64,000 nucleotides of DNA from JASLMY01 sp965226475 (GCA_965226475.1 CBDDDJ010000004.1:806001-870000); one strand, 5' to 3'. Shown: positions 26,200-35,776, counted from the stretch's first letter. Translations and numbers: made by a program. The notes: generated by a model from the letters alone, not told the origin.

Positions 26200-27369
26200 A
26201 TGCGGATCGTCGATATTCGGGAAACGACCGTGCCCCTCGGCTCGGCCATGGCCAACGCGGCGATCGATTTTTCCAAGATGACGGTAAGCGCCGTCGCCGT
26301 CATCACGGTCCGCGTGGTCGAGGGGCGGGCGGTGGTCGGCTACGGCTTCAACTCCAACGGCCGCTACGCGGTGGGCGGCGTCTTGCGCGAGCGGATCATT
26401 CCCCGGGTGCTGGAGGCGGCGGCGGACGAACTGCTCGACCCCGCGACCGGGCTGCTGGACCCGGCACGCGTCTGGGACCGGGCGACGGCCAACGAGAAGC
26501 CGGGCGGGCACGGCGAGCGGGCCTTCGCCGTCGGCGCCCTCGACATGGCCATATGGGACGCGGTGGCGAAGGCCGAAGAGCGGCCGTTGCATGAGACCAT
26601 CGCGCAACGACATGGCGACGGGCGGGCATCGGACCAGGTATTCGTCTATGCCGCCGGCGGCTATTACGACGCGGAGAAGGGCATTCCCGGCCTGGTCGAG
26701 GAGATGCGCGGTTATCTCAATGCCGGCTACACCCAGGTGAAGATGAAGGTCGGCGGCGCGGCAATCGACGAGGACCGCCGTCGGATCGAGGCGGTGTTGG
26801 AGGTCGCGGGCGCGGGCGCCAACCTGGCGGTCGACGCCAACGGTCGCTTCGACCTCGCCGGCGCCATGGTGCTGGGCGAGATGATGGTGCCCTACGACCT
26901 CGCCTGGTTCGAGGAGCCGCTCGACCCCCTCGACTACGCCGCGCACGCGGCGCTGGCCAGCGTCTATGCGGCCCCGATCGCGACGGGCGAGAATCTTTTC
27001 CATCACCAGGACGCCCTCAACCTCGCCCGCCACGGCGGCCTGCGACCGGCGTGCGACTACCTGCAGTTCGATCCGACGCTGGCCTATGGCCTGACCGAAT
27101 ATCTGCGGATTTACGAACTGCTCCGGCCGCTCGGCTGGTCGGCCGGGCGCCATGTGCCGCAGGGCGGCCATCTCTTTTCGCTCGCCATCGCCGCCGGCCT
27201 GGGTCTCGCCTCGAGCGAGGCCTATCCCGGCGTCTTCCAACCCTTCGGCGGCTTCGTCGACGGCGCCGAGGTCGTGGACGGCCATGTCGCCCCGCCGGAC
27301 CTGCCGGGCATCGGCATCGAGGGCAAATCCGACCTTTTCGCCGTGCTCCGCCCGCTCGGCGACGGCTGA
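26200..27369 (+). CDS. Enolase-superfamily dehydratase, D-tartrate dehydratase-like
   Basis: A 389-residue mandelate-racemase-type protein. The acid/base Lys183 lies in VKMKVGG, metal ligands are Asp212 (AVDANGRF), Glu238/239 (FEEP) and Glu264 (ATGENLF), and the second base is His324 in GGHLFS. These positions and the flanking sequence (VGYGFNSNGRY, FVYAAGGYY, GIEGKSDLF) closely follow D-tartrate dehydratase of Bradyrhizobium as I remember it; that enzyme dehydrates D-tartrate to oxaloacetate. The usual length agrees. The TauE-type permease gene starts eleven bases downstream and GlcDEF follow, giving a hydroxy-acid context. Confidence 0.85.
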   Translation: MRIVDIRETTVPLGSAMANAAIDFSKMTVSAVAVITVRVVEGRAVVGYGFNSNGRYAVGGVLRERIIPRVLEAAADELLDPATGLLDPARVWDRATANEKPGGHGERAFAVGALDMAIWDAVAKAEERPLHETIAQRHGDGRASDQVFVYAAGGYYDAEKGIPGLVEEMRGYLNAGYTQVKMKVGGAAIDEDRRRIEAVLEVAGAGANLAVDANGRFDLAGAMVLGEMMVPYDLAWFEEPLDPLDYAAHAALASVYAAPIATGENLFHHQDALNLARHGGLRPACDYLQFDPTLAYGLTEYLRIYELLRPLGWSAGRHVPQGGHLFSLAIAAGLGLASSEAYPGVFQPFGGFVDGAEVVDGHVAPPDLPGIGIEGKSDLFAVLRPLGDG

Positions 27370-27380
27370 GCGCCGCGCGC

Positions 27381-28184
27381 GTGTCGTTCTCGCTGCTGGG
27401 TTTCGATATCACGCCGTTCCAGGGGGTGGCGCCCTGGGGGATCGGCTTCGTCGTCTTCGCCTATTTCCTCGGTTTCTTCATTCGCGGCGCCTTCGGTTTC
27501 GGCTCCAACCTGCCGATCGTGCTGTTGACCACCTGGGTGCTGAAACCACACCACGCCATCCTGTTGGTGACGCTGACGGCCATCGTCTCGCAGGTGGCCT
27601 TGATGCCGCAGGGGATCCGCACCGCCGACTGGCAGGTGGCCCGGCCGCTGATCGTCGGCATCATGTTCGGCATCGTCATCGGCACGGCCGTGTTCGTCGC
27701 CCTCGATGCCAGCCGATTGGCCCTGGTCATGGGGCTGCTGGTGCTGTTTATCATCGTCGCCGACCGCTTCAATCTGCTGGAGAAACTGTCCGGTATTCTC
27801 GACATGCGGGGCCGGGCGATCAACTTCGTGCTGGCGGTGATCAGCGCCACCATCGGCTCGATCAGCGGCGGCGGCACGATCTATTTCCTCGTCGTCTACC
27901 TGCGCAAGGTCTGCGCCACGCCGACTGCGTTGCGCGGCACCAATATCGCCGTCGCCGGCATTTTCATCATCGGCCGCCTGATCGCGGTGACCGTCGCCGG
28001 GCTGATCGGCCTCGAATTGCTGTTCGACACGGTGTTGCTGCTGCCGGCGGTCTTCCTCGGCATCTGGTGTGGCACCAAGGCGTTCCGCGCCGCCTCGCCC
28101 CAGGGCTTCTACAACGCCCTCCAGCTGCTGCTGATCTCGGCCGCGATCGCGCTGGTGGTCCGCGCGGCGGTCGACATGGCCTGA
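27381..28184 (+). CDS. TauE/SafE-family sulfite/anion exporter-like permease
   Basis: A 267-residue membrane protein with about eight helices in two inverted repeats. The repeat signatures are FIRGAFGFGSNLPIVLLTTW and ISGGGTIYFLVVYL. TauE/SafE proteins move sulfite, sulfoacetate or organic acids. I use the GTG at 27,381 just after the dehydratase stop; no ATG precedes the first helix. Located between the tartrate-type dehydratase and GlcDEF, an organic acid is the more likely substrate, by context only. Confidence 0.8.
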   Translation: MSFSLLGFDITPFQGVAPWGIGFVVFAYFLGFFIRGAFGFGSNLPIVLLTTWVLKPHHAILLVTLTAIVSQVALMPQGIRTADWQVARPLIVGIMFGIVIGTAVFVALDASRLALVMGLLVLFIIVADRFNLLEKLSGILDMRGRAINFVLAVISATIGSISGGGTIYFLVVYLRKVCATPTALRGTNIAVAGIFIIGRLIAVTVAGLIGLELLFDTVLLLPAVFLGIWCGTKAFRAASPQGFYNALQLLLISAAIALVVRAAVDMA

Positions 28185-28233
28185 GGCCGATTCCGGCTGT
28201 AGTATCGGGGCGATCCATTGGAGGGACGGGCCC

Positions 28234-29721
28234 ATGCGGATGCCGGCGCCGGAAGAAAGCGCCTTCGCCCAGCGCGACGAGCTGATCGCCGACCTGCGGG
28301 CGATCGTCATGGCGGAGAACGTGATCGTCGACGAGACGGCGCTGCGCGCCTACGAGTCGGACGGTCTCACCGCCTATCGCCAACGCCCGCTGTTGGTGGT
28401 GCTGCCGGAGACGACGGCCGAGGTCTCCGCCGTCCTGAAACTCTGCGACCGGCGGGGAATCAAGGTCGTGCCGCGCGGCGCGGGCACCTCGCTTTCGGGT
28501 GGCGCCCTGCCGCTCGCCGACGGAATCATCCTCGGCCTCGGCAAATTCAACCGCATCCTGGAGGTCGACTATCCAAACCGTGTCGCAAGGGTGCAGCCCG
28601 GCGTCACCAACCTCGCCATTACGCAGGCGGTCGAGGCGGACGGCTTCTATTACGCCCCCGACCCCTCCAGCCAGATCGCCTGCACCATCGGCGGCAACGT
28701 GGCGGAGAATTCGGGTGGCGTGCATTGCCTGAAATACGGCCTCACGACCAACAATATCCTCGGCCTCGAATTCGTGCTGATGAACGGCGACGTGTTGCGC
28801 CTCGGCGGTAAACACCTGGATTCCGAGGGCTACGATCTCTTGGGCCTGATGACGGGCTCGGAGGGCCTGCTGGGCGTCATCACCGAGGTCACGGTGCGCA
28901 TCCTGCGCCGGCCGGAGACGGCGGCGGCCCTGCTGATCGGCTTTCCCTCCAACGAGGACGCCGCCGAATGCGTTGGCCGCGTCATCGCTTCCGGCATCAT
29001 TCCGGGCGGGCTCGAGATGATGGACCGGGACGCGATCCATGCCGCCGAGGCCTTCTGCGAGGCGGGTTATCCGCTGGATGTCGAAAGCCTGCTGATCGTC
29101 GAGCTGGACGGGCCCGAAATCGAGGTGACGCACCTGACCGAAACGGTGCGCCAGATCGCCGAGTCCTGCGATGCCGCCAACCTTCGCGTCAGCCGGAACG
29201 AAGAGGAACGGCTGCGCTTCTGGGCCGGACGCAAGGCCGCCTTCCCCGCGGTCGGGCGGATCAGCCCCGACTACTACTGCATGGACGGCACCATACCGCG
29301 CCGCCAGCTGCCGCTCGTGTTGAAGCGGATGGCGGAGATGTCGGCCCACTACGGCCTCCGCGTCGCCAACGTCTTCCACGCGGGCGATGGCAATCTGCAC
29401 CCCCTGATCCTCTATGACGCCAACCAGGCGGACGAACTGGAGCGGGCCGAGGAATTCGGCGCCGAGATCCTGAAACTCTGTGTCGAGGTCGGTGGCGTAC
29501 TGACCGGCGAGCACGGCGTCGGCGTCGAAAAGCGCGACCTGATGGGCGAGATGTTCACCGACGTCGATCTCGACCAGCAGATGCGCGTCAAATGCGCCTT
29601 CGATCCGGAAAGCCGCCTCAATCCCGGCAAGGTCTTCCCGCAATTGCGCCGCTGCGCCGAACTCGGCCGCATGCACATCCGTGGCGGCCAGCTCCCGTTC
29701 CCGGAGCTTCCGCGCTTCTGA
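28234..29721 (+). CDS. glcD: Glycolate oxidase subunit GlcD (FAD-linked 2-hydroxy-acid dehydrogenase)
   Basis: A 495-residue FAD-binding protein of the vanillyl-alcohol-oxidase fold. RGAGTSLSGGALPLADGII is the FAD-binding loop, followed by SSQIACTIGGNVAENSGG; the C-terminal domain ends in FHAGDGNLHPLIL and GVLTGEHGVGVEKRD. In glycolate oxidase this subunit oxidises glycolate or D-lactate and passes electrons through GlcE and GlcF to the membrane quinone pool. The ATG at 28,234 has GGAGGGACGGG upstream. Its stop overlaps the next start (TGATG), showing tight coupling to glcE. Confidence 0.93.
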   Translation: MRMPAPEESAFAQRDELIADLRAIVMAENVIVDETALRAYESDGLTAYRQRPLLVVLPETTAEVSAVLKLCDRRGIKVVPRGAGTSLSGGALPLADGIILGLGKFNRILEVDYPNRVARVQPGVTNLAITQAVEADGFYYAPDPSSQIACTIGGNVAENSGGVHCLKYGLTTNNILGLEFVLMNGDVLRLGGKHLDSEGYDLLGLMTGSEGLLGVITEVTVRILRRPETAAALLIGFPSNEDAAECVGRVIASGIIPGGLEMMDRDAIHAAEAFCEAGYPLDVESLLIVELDGPEIEVTHLTETVRQIAESCDAANLRVSRNEEERLRFWAGRKAAFPAVGRISPDYYCMDGTIPRRQLPLVLKRMAEMSAHYGLRVANVFHAGDGNLHPLILYDANQADELERAEEFGAEILKLCVEVGGVLTGEHGVGVEKRDLMGEMFTDVDLDQQMRVKCAFDPESRLNPGKVFPQLRRCAELGRMHIRGGQLPFPELPRF

Positions 29722-30938
29722 TGACCGAGACGTTCAAGCCGGGAAGCGCGGAGGAGGTGCGCGACGCTGTCTCCTGGGCGCTTGCCCAGGAGACGCCGCT
29801 GGAGGTTCAAGGGGCCGGATCGAAGTCGGGCCTCGGCCGGCCGGCCGATGGAGGCCATGTGCTCGACCTCTCCGCCCTCTCGGGCGTCGCCATCTACGAG
29901 CCGGAGGAGCTGGTCCTGCGAGCCGGCCCGGCAACGCCGATGGACGAGATCGAGGGCCTGCTGTCGCAGAACGGCCAGCAGCTGGCCTTCGAGCCGGCCG
30001 ATTTTTCACGCCTTCTCGGCTCCGAGGCGCGTCCCACCATCGGCGGCGTTCTGGCGGCCAACCAGTCCGGGCCCCGGCGGATCCGCGCCGGTGCCGCGCG
30101 CGATCATTTCCTCGGCTTCCAGGCCGTGACGGGGCGTGCCGACATCGTCCGCTCCGGCGGCCGGGTGATGAAGAACGTCACCGGCTATGACCTCTCCAAG
30201 CTGTTGGCCGGCAGCTATGGCACGCTGGCGGCGATGACGGAGGTGACGATCAAGGTACTGCCGGCGCCGGAGAAGCTCAGGACCGTGCTGGTCCAGGGCC
30301 TCGACGATGGGGCCGCCGTCGCCCTGCTGGCCGAGGTCGCGGGCGGGACTTTCGAGGCGACGGGTCTGGCGCACCTGCCGGCCGCCGCCGCAGCCCGCTC
30401 CCGGGTCGGCTATGTCGCGGGCGCCGGAGCGGCGATCACGGCGGCGCGGGTGGAGGGACCGGAGCCCTCGGTGCTGCATCGCGCGGCCGCGCTCCGCGAG
30501 GCGATGGGACGGCACGGCGCGGTCGAGGAACTGCACGGCTCCAACTCGCGCCGCTTCTGGCGCGAGGTCGCGGACGTGGGCGAACTGATCGGGCCGAAGC
30601 CGGCCACGGTCTGGAAGCTCTCCTTGACGCCGGGGGAGGCGCCCGGGGTGGTCGCGGACCTGCTGGCGGCGGGCGAGGGGGAAGCCTTCTACGACTGGGC
30701 CGGCGGCCTCGTCTGGCTCGCCCTGCCGGGAGCCCCGGACGCGGACCATGCCCGGGTGCGCCGGGCGGCGGGCGAGGCGGGCCATGCCACCCTGATCCTG
30801 GCCCCGGCCGAGGTGCGCGCGGCGGTGCCGGTGTTCCAGCCGCAGCCCGAACCGCTCGCCCGTCTCGCCCGGCGGATCAAGGAGAGCTTCGATCCGGCGC
30901 GAATTCTCAATCCAGGCCGCATGTACGAGGACGTCTGA
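29721..30938 (+). CDS. glcE: Glycolate oxidase subunit GlcE (FAD-binding)
   Basis: A 405-residue smaller FAD-fold subunit. EVQGAGSKSGLGRPADGG and the RPTIGGVLAANQSGPRRIR motif followed by GRVMKNVTGYDLSKLLAGSY are diagnostic of GlcE. It lacks the complete catalytic C-terminus of GlcD, as usual, and ends in the RIKESFDPARILNPGRMYED motif shared by the family. The ATG at 29,721 overlaps the glcD stop, and glcF begins after a five-base gap, so the three subunits are made in equal amounts. Confidence 0.92.
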   Translation: MTETFKPGSAEEVRDAVSWALAQETPLEVQGAGSKSGLGRPADGGHVLDLSALSGVAIYEPEELVLRAGPATPMDEIEGLLSQNGQQLAFEPADFSRLLGSEARPTIGGVLAANQSGPRRIRAGAARDHFLGFQAVTGRADIVRSGGRVMKNVTGYDLSKLLAGSYGTLAAMTEVTIKVLPAPEKLRTVLVQGLDDGAAVALLAEVAGGTFEATGLAHLPAAAAARSRVGYVAGAGAAITAARVEGPEPSVLHRAAALREAMGRHGAVEELHGSNSRRFWREVADVGELIGPKPATVWKLSLTPGEAPGVVADLLAAGEGEAFYDWAGGLVWLALPGAPDADHARVRRAAGEAGHATLILAPAEVRAAVPVFQPQPEPLARLARRIKESFDPARILNPGRMYEDV

Positions 30939-30943
30939 GGCCG

Positions 30944-32239
30944 GTGCAGACGAATTTCTCCCTGGCCCAGCTCGCCGACCCGAAGATCCAGATGGCGGAC
31001 GGCATCTTGCGAAGCTGTGTCCATTGCGGCTTCTGCACCGCGACCTGCCCGACCTACGTCCTGCTGGGCGACGAGTTGGACAGCCCGCGCGGCCGGATCT
31101 ACCTGATCAAGAACATGCTGGAGGAGGGTGGGCCGGCGCCGGCCAGCGTCGCCAAGCACCTCGACCGCTGTCTCGGCTGCCTTTCATGCATGACGACTTG
31201 CCCATCGGGCGTCAATTACATGCACCTCGTGGACCATGCCCGCCATCACGTCGAGGAGACCCATCGCCGGCCCTTGGCCGAGAAACTGATGCGGGCGATG
31301 CTGGCCCGCGTGCTGCCCTCGCCGACGCTGTTCCGCCTCGGTCTCGGCATGGCGAGCCTCGCCCGCCCGCTGCGCGGCCTGCTGCCGGCGCGATTCCGCC
31401 GCCTGGTCGAGATGGCGCCGGCCCGCATGGAGCCGCCCGCCGAGGTCGACCGCCCCGGAGTACACGAGGCGGCGGGCGAACGACGGATGCGGGTGGCACT
31501 CCTGAACGGCTGCGCCCAGCGGGTGCTGGCGCCCCGGATCAACGAGGCGACGGTGCGCCTGCTGACCCGGCTCGGCTGCGACGTCGTCGTGGCGGCGGGC
31601 GCCGGATGCTGCGGCGCGCTCACCCACCATATGGGCAAGGGCGAGGCGGCCCGCGCCTCCGCCCGCGCCAACATCCTCGCCTGGACGGCGGAGCGCGATG
31701 CCCATGGCCTCGACGCCATCGTCGTCAACACGTCGGGCTGTGGCACCACGGTGAAGGACTACGGCCATCTCTTCCGCGACGAGTCCGCGCTGTCCGAAAA
31801 AGCGGCCTGGGTCGCCGGGAACGCGCTCGACGTCACCGAACTGGTCGATCGCCTCGGCCTGCCCGCGGACGCGCGGGGACCCGATCTCGCCGTCGCCTAC
31901 CACTCCGCCTGTTCGCTGCAGCACGGCCAGAAGCTGGCGGCGCTGCCGCAAGCGCTGCTCGCCGCCGCCGGCTTCGAGGTCCGCGCGGTTGGCGAAAGTC
32001 ACCTCTGCTGCGGTTCCGCCGGAACCTACAACATGCTGCAGCCGGAACTGGCCGACCGCTTGCGCGACCGCAAGGTCGCCAACATCGAGGCGACGGCGGC
32101 ACAAGCGATCGCCGCCGGCAACCTCGGCTGCATGATGCAGATCGCCGGCGGCACGTCGCTCCCGGTCGTCCACACGGTCGAACTGCTCGACTGGGCCACC
32201 GGCGGCCCGGCGCCGGCGCCGCTCGCGGGTCACTATTGA
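30944..32239 (+). CDS. glcF: Glycolate oxidase iron-sulfur subunit GlcF
   Basis: A 431-residue iron-sulfur protein. Two 4Fe-4S motifs near the N-terminus (CVHCGFCTATCP and CLGCLSCMTTCP) are followed by two CCG domains (GAGCCGALTHH and HLCCGSAGTYN), the layout of GlcF and heterodisulfide-reductase-like subunits. It carries electrons from GlcDE to the quinone pool on the inner membrane face. The start is GTG at 30,944, five bases after glcE. Nothing looks truncated. Confidence 0.93.
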   Translation: MQTNFSLAQLADPKIQMADGILRSCVHCGFCTATCPTYVLLGDELDSPRGRIYLIKNMLEEGGPAPASVAKHLDRCLGCLSCMTTCPSGVNYMHLVDHARHHVEETHRRPLAEKLMRAMLARVLPSPTLFRLGLGMASLARPLRGLLPARFRRLVEMAPARMEPPAEVDRPGVHEAAGERRMRVALLNGCAQRVLAPRINEATVRLLTRLGCDVVVAAGAGCCGALTHHMGKGEAARASARANILAWTAERDAHGLDAIVVNTSGCGTTVKDYGHLFRDESALSEKAAWVAGNALDVTELVDRLGLPADARGPDLAVAYHSACSLQHGQKLAALPQALLAAAGFEVRAVGESHLCCGSAGTYNMLQPELADRLRDRKVANIEATAAQAIAAGNLGCMMQIAGGTSLPVVHTVELLDWATGGPAPAPLAGHY

Positions 32240-32284
32240 GCGAGACGGCTTGGCGGCGTGGCACTCGGTGTTATGCTGAGCGCC

Positions 32285-32848
32285 ATGGGACGCGTTCGCC
32301 TGATCATCGCCGGCCTGATCCTGGGCCTCTCGCTCGGGACCGCGCCGCTCGCGCGCGCCGATCAGAACGACCCCAACCTCGAGCGGCTGTTCGCCGAGCT
32401 GCGGCGGACCGACGGTGGCTTGCTGGCGATGCGGATCGAGGCGGAGATCTGGCGCACCTGGCACGTCTCGGGCAGCGACACCATCGATCTCCTGATGCAG
32501 CGCTCGATGATGGCGATGAGCGCCAACAAATTCAACGAGGCCTACACCCACCTCTCGAGCGTCGTCAAACTGGCGCCCGGCTTCGCCGAGGGCTGGAACA
32601 AGCGGGCGACCGTTCTCTTCCTGATGCGCCGCTTCGAGGAATCGATCGCCGACGTCGACCACACGCTGCGGCTGGAGCCGCGCCATTTCGGCGCGCTGAG
32701 CGGCCTCGGCCTCATCCACGACCAGCTCGGCGACGGGGCCGAGGCGCTGGAATCCTTCAAGCGCGCGGTCGAGGTCAACCCCCACATGCCCGGGATCAAG
32801 TCGCGGATCCGCCGCCTCGAGTCCGAGGTCGAGGGCAAGAAGCTCTGA
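32285..32848 (+). CDS. Exported tetratricopeptide-repeat protein
   Basis: A 187-residue protein with a signal peptide (MGRVRLIIAGLILGLSLGTA) and at least three TPR units: one at AYTHLSSVVKLAPGFAEGWN, one at SIADVDHTLRLEPRHFGALS and one at ALESFKRAVEVNPHMPGIKS. TPRs bind partner proteins in the periplasm. Two earlier in-frame starts at 32,258 and 32,273 add only a few residues before the signal peptide. It follows glcF by 45 bases on the same strand but a link to glycolate oxidation is not established. Confidence 0.8.
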   Translation: MGRVRLIIAGLILGLSLGTAPLARADQNDPNLERLFAELRRTDGGLLAMRIEAEIWRTWHVSGSDTIDLLMQRSMMAMSANKFNEAYTHLSSVVKLAPGFAEGWNKRATVLFLMRRFEESIADVDHTLRLEPRHFGALSGLGLIHDQLGDGAEALESFKRAVEVNPHMPGIKSRIRRLESEVEGKKL

Positions 32849-32980
32849 GGGCCGCGCCGGCTGGGGTCTTTCGGAATTGGTCCAGGCCACCCGCCGCGAC
32901 AGCACCCGGATATTCAATAAGAAAATAGATGAAGAACAAATATGGAATTCCGTTACCTATGTCGCGAGGCTAAACTGTTA

Positions 32981-33019
32981 TGCCAAATGGCGATGAACTC
33001 GACTCATCGCCATTTGGCA
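32981..33019. repeat. Perfect 16-bp-stem inverted repeat
   Basis: Arms TGCCAAATGGCGATGA and TCATCGCCATTTGGCA with a seven-base loop. No T-tract follows, so it may be a REP-like element or an RNA stability structure and not a simple terminator. Confidence 0.7.
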
Positions 33020-33080
33020 AGCGCGACCGCGCGCCCGAGCTTATGCGGGGAAAAGCCCGCGTGGCGCTTGAACGCCATAC

Positions 33081-33111
33081 AATCGGCCATGAGTTTCTCT
33101 CATTGCCGATT
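33081..33111. repeat. Near-perfect 13-bp-stem inverted repeat
   Basis: AATCGGCCATGAG pairs with CTCATTGCCGATT across five bases with one mismatch, and the pairing can extend outward across a one-base bulge. It lies 61 bases after the first hairpin, between the TPR gene and the reductase gene. Confidence 0.6.
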
Positions 33112-33167
33112 GGTATTACCGATGCCCCGGGTCGCACGGGCCGGGCCTTGAACGAAAGAGCACCATC

Positions 33168-34088
33168 ATGCGCATCGCGGTCATGGGGGCGGGCGGGCTC
33201 GGCGGTAATTATGGTGCCCGGCTCCAGGCCGCCGGCAACGACGTTTGCTACATCGCGCGGGGCGCCAACCTCGCCGGCCTGCGCGAGGGTGGCCTGACCG
33301 TCGCCAGCGAGGCGCTGGGCGATATCCGGCTGGAAGCCGTCCAGGCGAGCGACGATCCGGGCGCCATCGGCCCGGTCGACGTCGTGCTCTTCACTACCAA
33401 ACTCTATGGTCTGGAGGCGGCGGCCGAGGCGGCGGAACCGCTGCTCGGCCCCCAAACGGCGGTGATCTCGCTGCTGAACGGAATCGATTCCGAGGACCGG
33501 ATGATTCCGATCCTGGGCCGCGCCCATGTGGTGGGCGGCGTCGCCGATACCACCGCGCATCTCCTGGCGCCGGGCCGGGTGCGCCACGTCTCCGGCCCCC
33601 AGCGGATCGCCATCGGCGAGATGGACGGGCGCATGACGCCTCGGCTGGACGCCTTCCGCGAGGCGGCCGAGGCGGCGGGCATCGAATGCGTCGTCTCGGA
33701 CGACATCCGCCGCCTGCTCTGGGGCAAGTTCGTCATGCTGGCCGGTGTCGGCGGCGTCTCGGCGCTGGCCCGCGTGCCGGTGGGCGGCGTGCGCGACGAG
33801 GCGGAGCTGCGCGCGCTCGCCGATGTCGCGATGGCGGAGATCGTCGCGGTGGGCACGGCGGAGGGGATCGACCTTGACGGCGCGCTCGAGGTGGGCGCGG
33901 CCTTCATCGCCAATGCCGCCTGGGATCTCGACCCCTCCCTCCTGGTCGACCTCAACCACGGCCGCCGGATGGAAGTCGAATGGTTCTCGGGCGAAATCCT
34001 CCGCCTCGGCCGCCTCCACGGCATTGCGACCCCGATCCACCAGACGATCTGGGCAGCGCTCAAGCCTTACGCGGAGGGGACGGGCTGA
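33168..34088 (+). CDS. Ketopantoate reductase (ApbA/PanE) family protein
   Basis: A 306-residue NADPH-dependent reductase. The Rossmann motif is MGAGGLGGNYGARL, followed by DVVLFTTKLYGLEAA and LLNGIDSEDRM; the C-terminal domain has LLWGKFVMLAGVGGVSALAR with the conserved Lys and HGRRMEVEWFSG with Glu. PanE reduces ketopantoate to pantoate in vitamin B5 synthesis, but this subfamily is large and many members act on other 2-oxo acids. ATG at 33,168. A 24-codon fragment almost identical to its last residues occurs at 36,114-36,185. Confidence 0.85.
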   Translation: MRIAVMGAGGLGGNYGARLQAAGNDVCYIARGANLAGLREGGLTVASEALGDIRLEAVQASDDPGAIGPVDVVLFTTKLYGLEAAAEAAEPLLGPQTAVISLLNGIDSEDRMIPILGRAHVVGGVADTTAHLLAPGRVRHVSGPQRIAIGEMDGRMTPRLDAFREAAEAAGIECVVSDDIRRLLWGKFVMLAGVGGVSALARVPVGGVRDEAELRALADVAMAEIVAVGTAEGIDLDGALEVGAAFIANAAWDLDPSLLVDLNHGRRMEVEWFSGEILRLGRLHGIATPIHQTIWAALKPYAEGTG

Positions 34089-34111
34089 AGGCAACCGATG
34101 TCGGAGGCGCC

Positions 34112-35776
34112 CTACAGCATCGGCAGCGAGAGGCCGTGCTCGCGTGCGCATCGAATTGCGATGTCGTAGCCGGCGACGGCGTGGCGCATGACGCCGGAAG
34201 CGGGATCGTTCCACAGCGTGCGGGCGATCCGCCGGGCCGCGTCCGGCGTACCGTCGGCGAGGATGGCCATGCCGGCGTGCTGCGAATAGCCGATGCCAAC
34301 GCCGCCGCCATCGTGAAAGTTCACCCAAGTCGCCCCGTTCGCGGTGTTCAGAAGTGAGTTCAGGATCGGCCAGTCCGAGATCGCGTCGGAGCCGTCTTTC
34401 ATATTCTCGGTCTCGCGATTGGGGCTCGCCACCGAGCCCGAATCCATGTGGTCGCGGCCGATCGCGATCGGCGCCGAGACCTCGCCGCTGGCCACCAGCT
34501 CGTTGAAGGCGAGGCCGATCCGGTCGCGCTCGCCGAGACCGAGCCAGCAGACCCGCGCGGGCAGACCTTGGAACTTGACGTACCGGCTCGCCTTGTCGAG
34601 CCAGTTCTGGATGAAGGCATGGTCGGGCAGGAGCTCGCGGACCTTCTCGTCGGTCCGGCGGATGTCCTCGGGGTCGCCGGAGAGCGCGACCCAGCGGAAC
34701 GGACCCTTGCCCTCGCAGAAGAGCGGGCGGACATAGGCCTCGACGAAGCCCGGATAGTCGAAGGCGTCGGTTACGCCGACGTCATGCGCCATCTGGCGCA
34801 GATTGTTGCCGTAGTCGAGCACGATCGCGCCGCGCTTCTGGAATTCGAGCATGGCCCGAACCTAGCGGCCCATGGACTGCTTCGAGGCGGCGGCGACGCC
34901 CGCCGGGTCCGTCTGGCGGCGTTCCTCCCATTGCTCGACGGTCCAGCCTTCGGGGCAATAGCCGTTGATCGGATCGTGCGCGGAGGTCTGATCGGTGACG
35001 ACGTCGGGAACGATGCCGCGCTCCAGCAACTGCCAATAGACCGTCGCGGCGTTGCCGAGCAGGCCGACCGAAACCGCCTCGCCCTTGCCCCGGGCCGCCT
35101 CGACGATCGCCAGCGCCTCGTCGAGGTCGTCGCTCGCGCGGTCGAGATAGCCGGTCCGCCGGCGGAACTCGATCTTGCTCGCCTGGATCTCGACGCAGAT
35201 GATCGCGGCGCCCGCCATGGTCGCGGCCAGCGGCTGCGCGCCGCCCATGCCGCCCAGTCCGCCGGTGAGATAGAGCCGGCCCGAGAGGTCGCCGCCGAAG
35301 TGCCGGCCGGCGATCTCGAAATAGGTTTCGTAGGTGCCCTGCACGATCCCCTGGCTGCCGATGTAGAACCAGCCGCCCGCGTTCATCTGCCCATACATGG
35401 TGAGGCCGAGCCGGTCGAGCTCGGTGAAGGTCTCGAGCGTCGACCAGCGCGGCACGATGTTGGTGTTGGCGATCAAGACGCGCGGCGCTTCCGCGTGGCT
35501 GCGGAAAATTCCGACCGGTTTGCCGCTTTGCACCAGCAGGGTCTCGTCGGCCTCCAGCCCGCGCAGCGAGGCGACGGTCTGGTCGAAACTTTCCCAGTCC
35601 CGCGCCGCCTTGCCGATGCCGCCATAGACGATCAGTTCCTCCGGGCGCTCCGCGACCTCCGGGTCGAGGTTGTTCATCAGCATCCGCAGGGGCGCTTCCG
35701 TCGCCCAGCTCTTGGCCGAGATCTCGGGGCCCCTGGGGCTGCGAACCTCGCGGATGTTCCTCTGCGTTCCTCTCAT
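34112..35776 (-). pseudogene. hutU: Urocanate hydratase with an in-frame amber stop
   Basis: The frame from the ATG at 35,776 (GAGGGGGACGGGG upstream) to 34,112 would give a 554-residue urocanase, the normal length. It starts with KSWATEAPLRMLMNNLDPEV and contains YIGSQGIVQGTYETY, TGGLGGMGGAQPLAATMAGA, VTDQTSAHDPINGYCPEGW and, after the stop, IGRDHMDSGSVASPNRETE. A TAG codon at 34,862-34,864 interrupts KQSMGR/VRAMLEFQ. The same frame resumes immediately, so this is a single nonsense change, most simply CAG to TAG. Urocanase converts urocanate to imidazolonepropionate in histidine breakdown; both halves are needed for the NAD-binding active site. No other hut gene is in the window. The downstream half has an internal ATG at 34,852. 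Confidence 0.88.

Larger units (their letters stand above)
32849..33167. other. Gene-free, relatively AT-rich spacer with two hairpins
   Basis: No convincing open frame. It holds two inverted repeats, described separately, and a final GAACGAAAGAG just before the reductase gene start, which may serve as ribosome-binding site. Confidence 0.5.
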
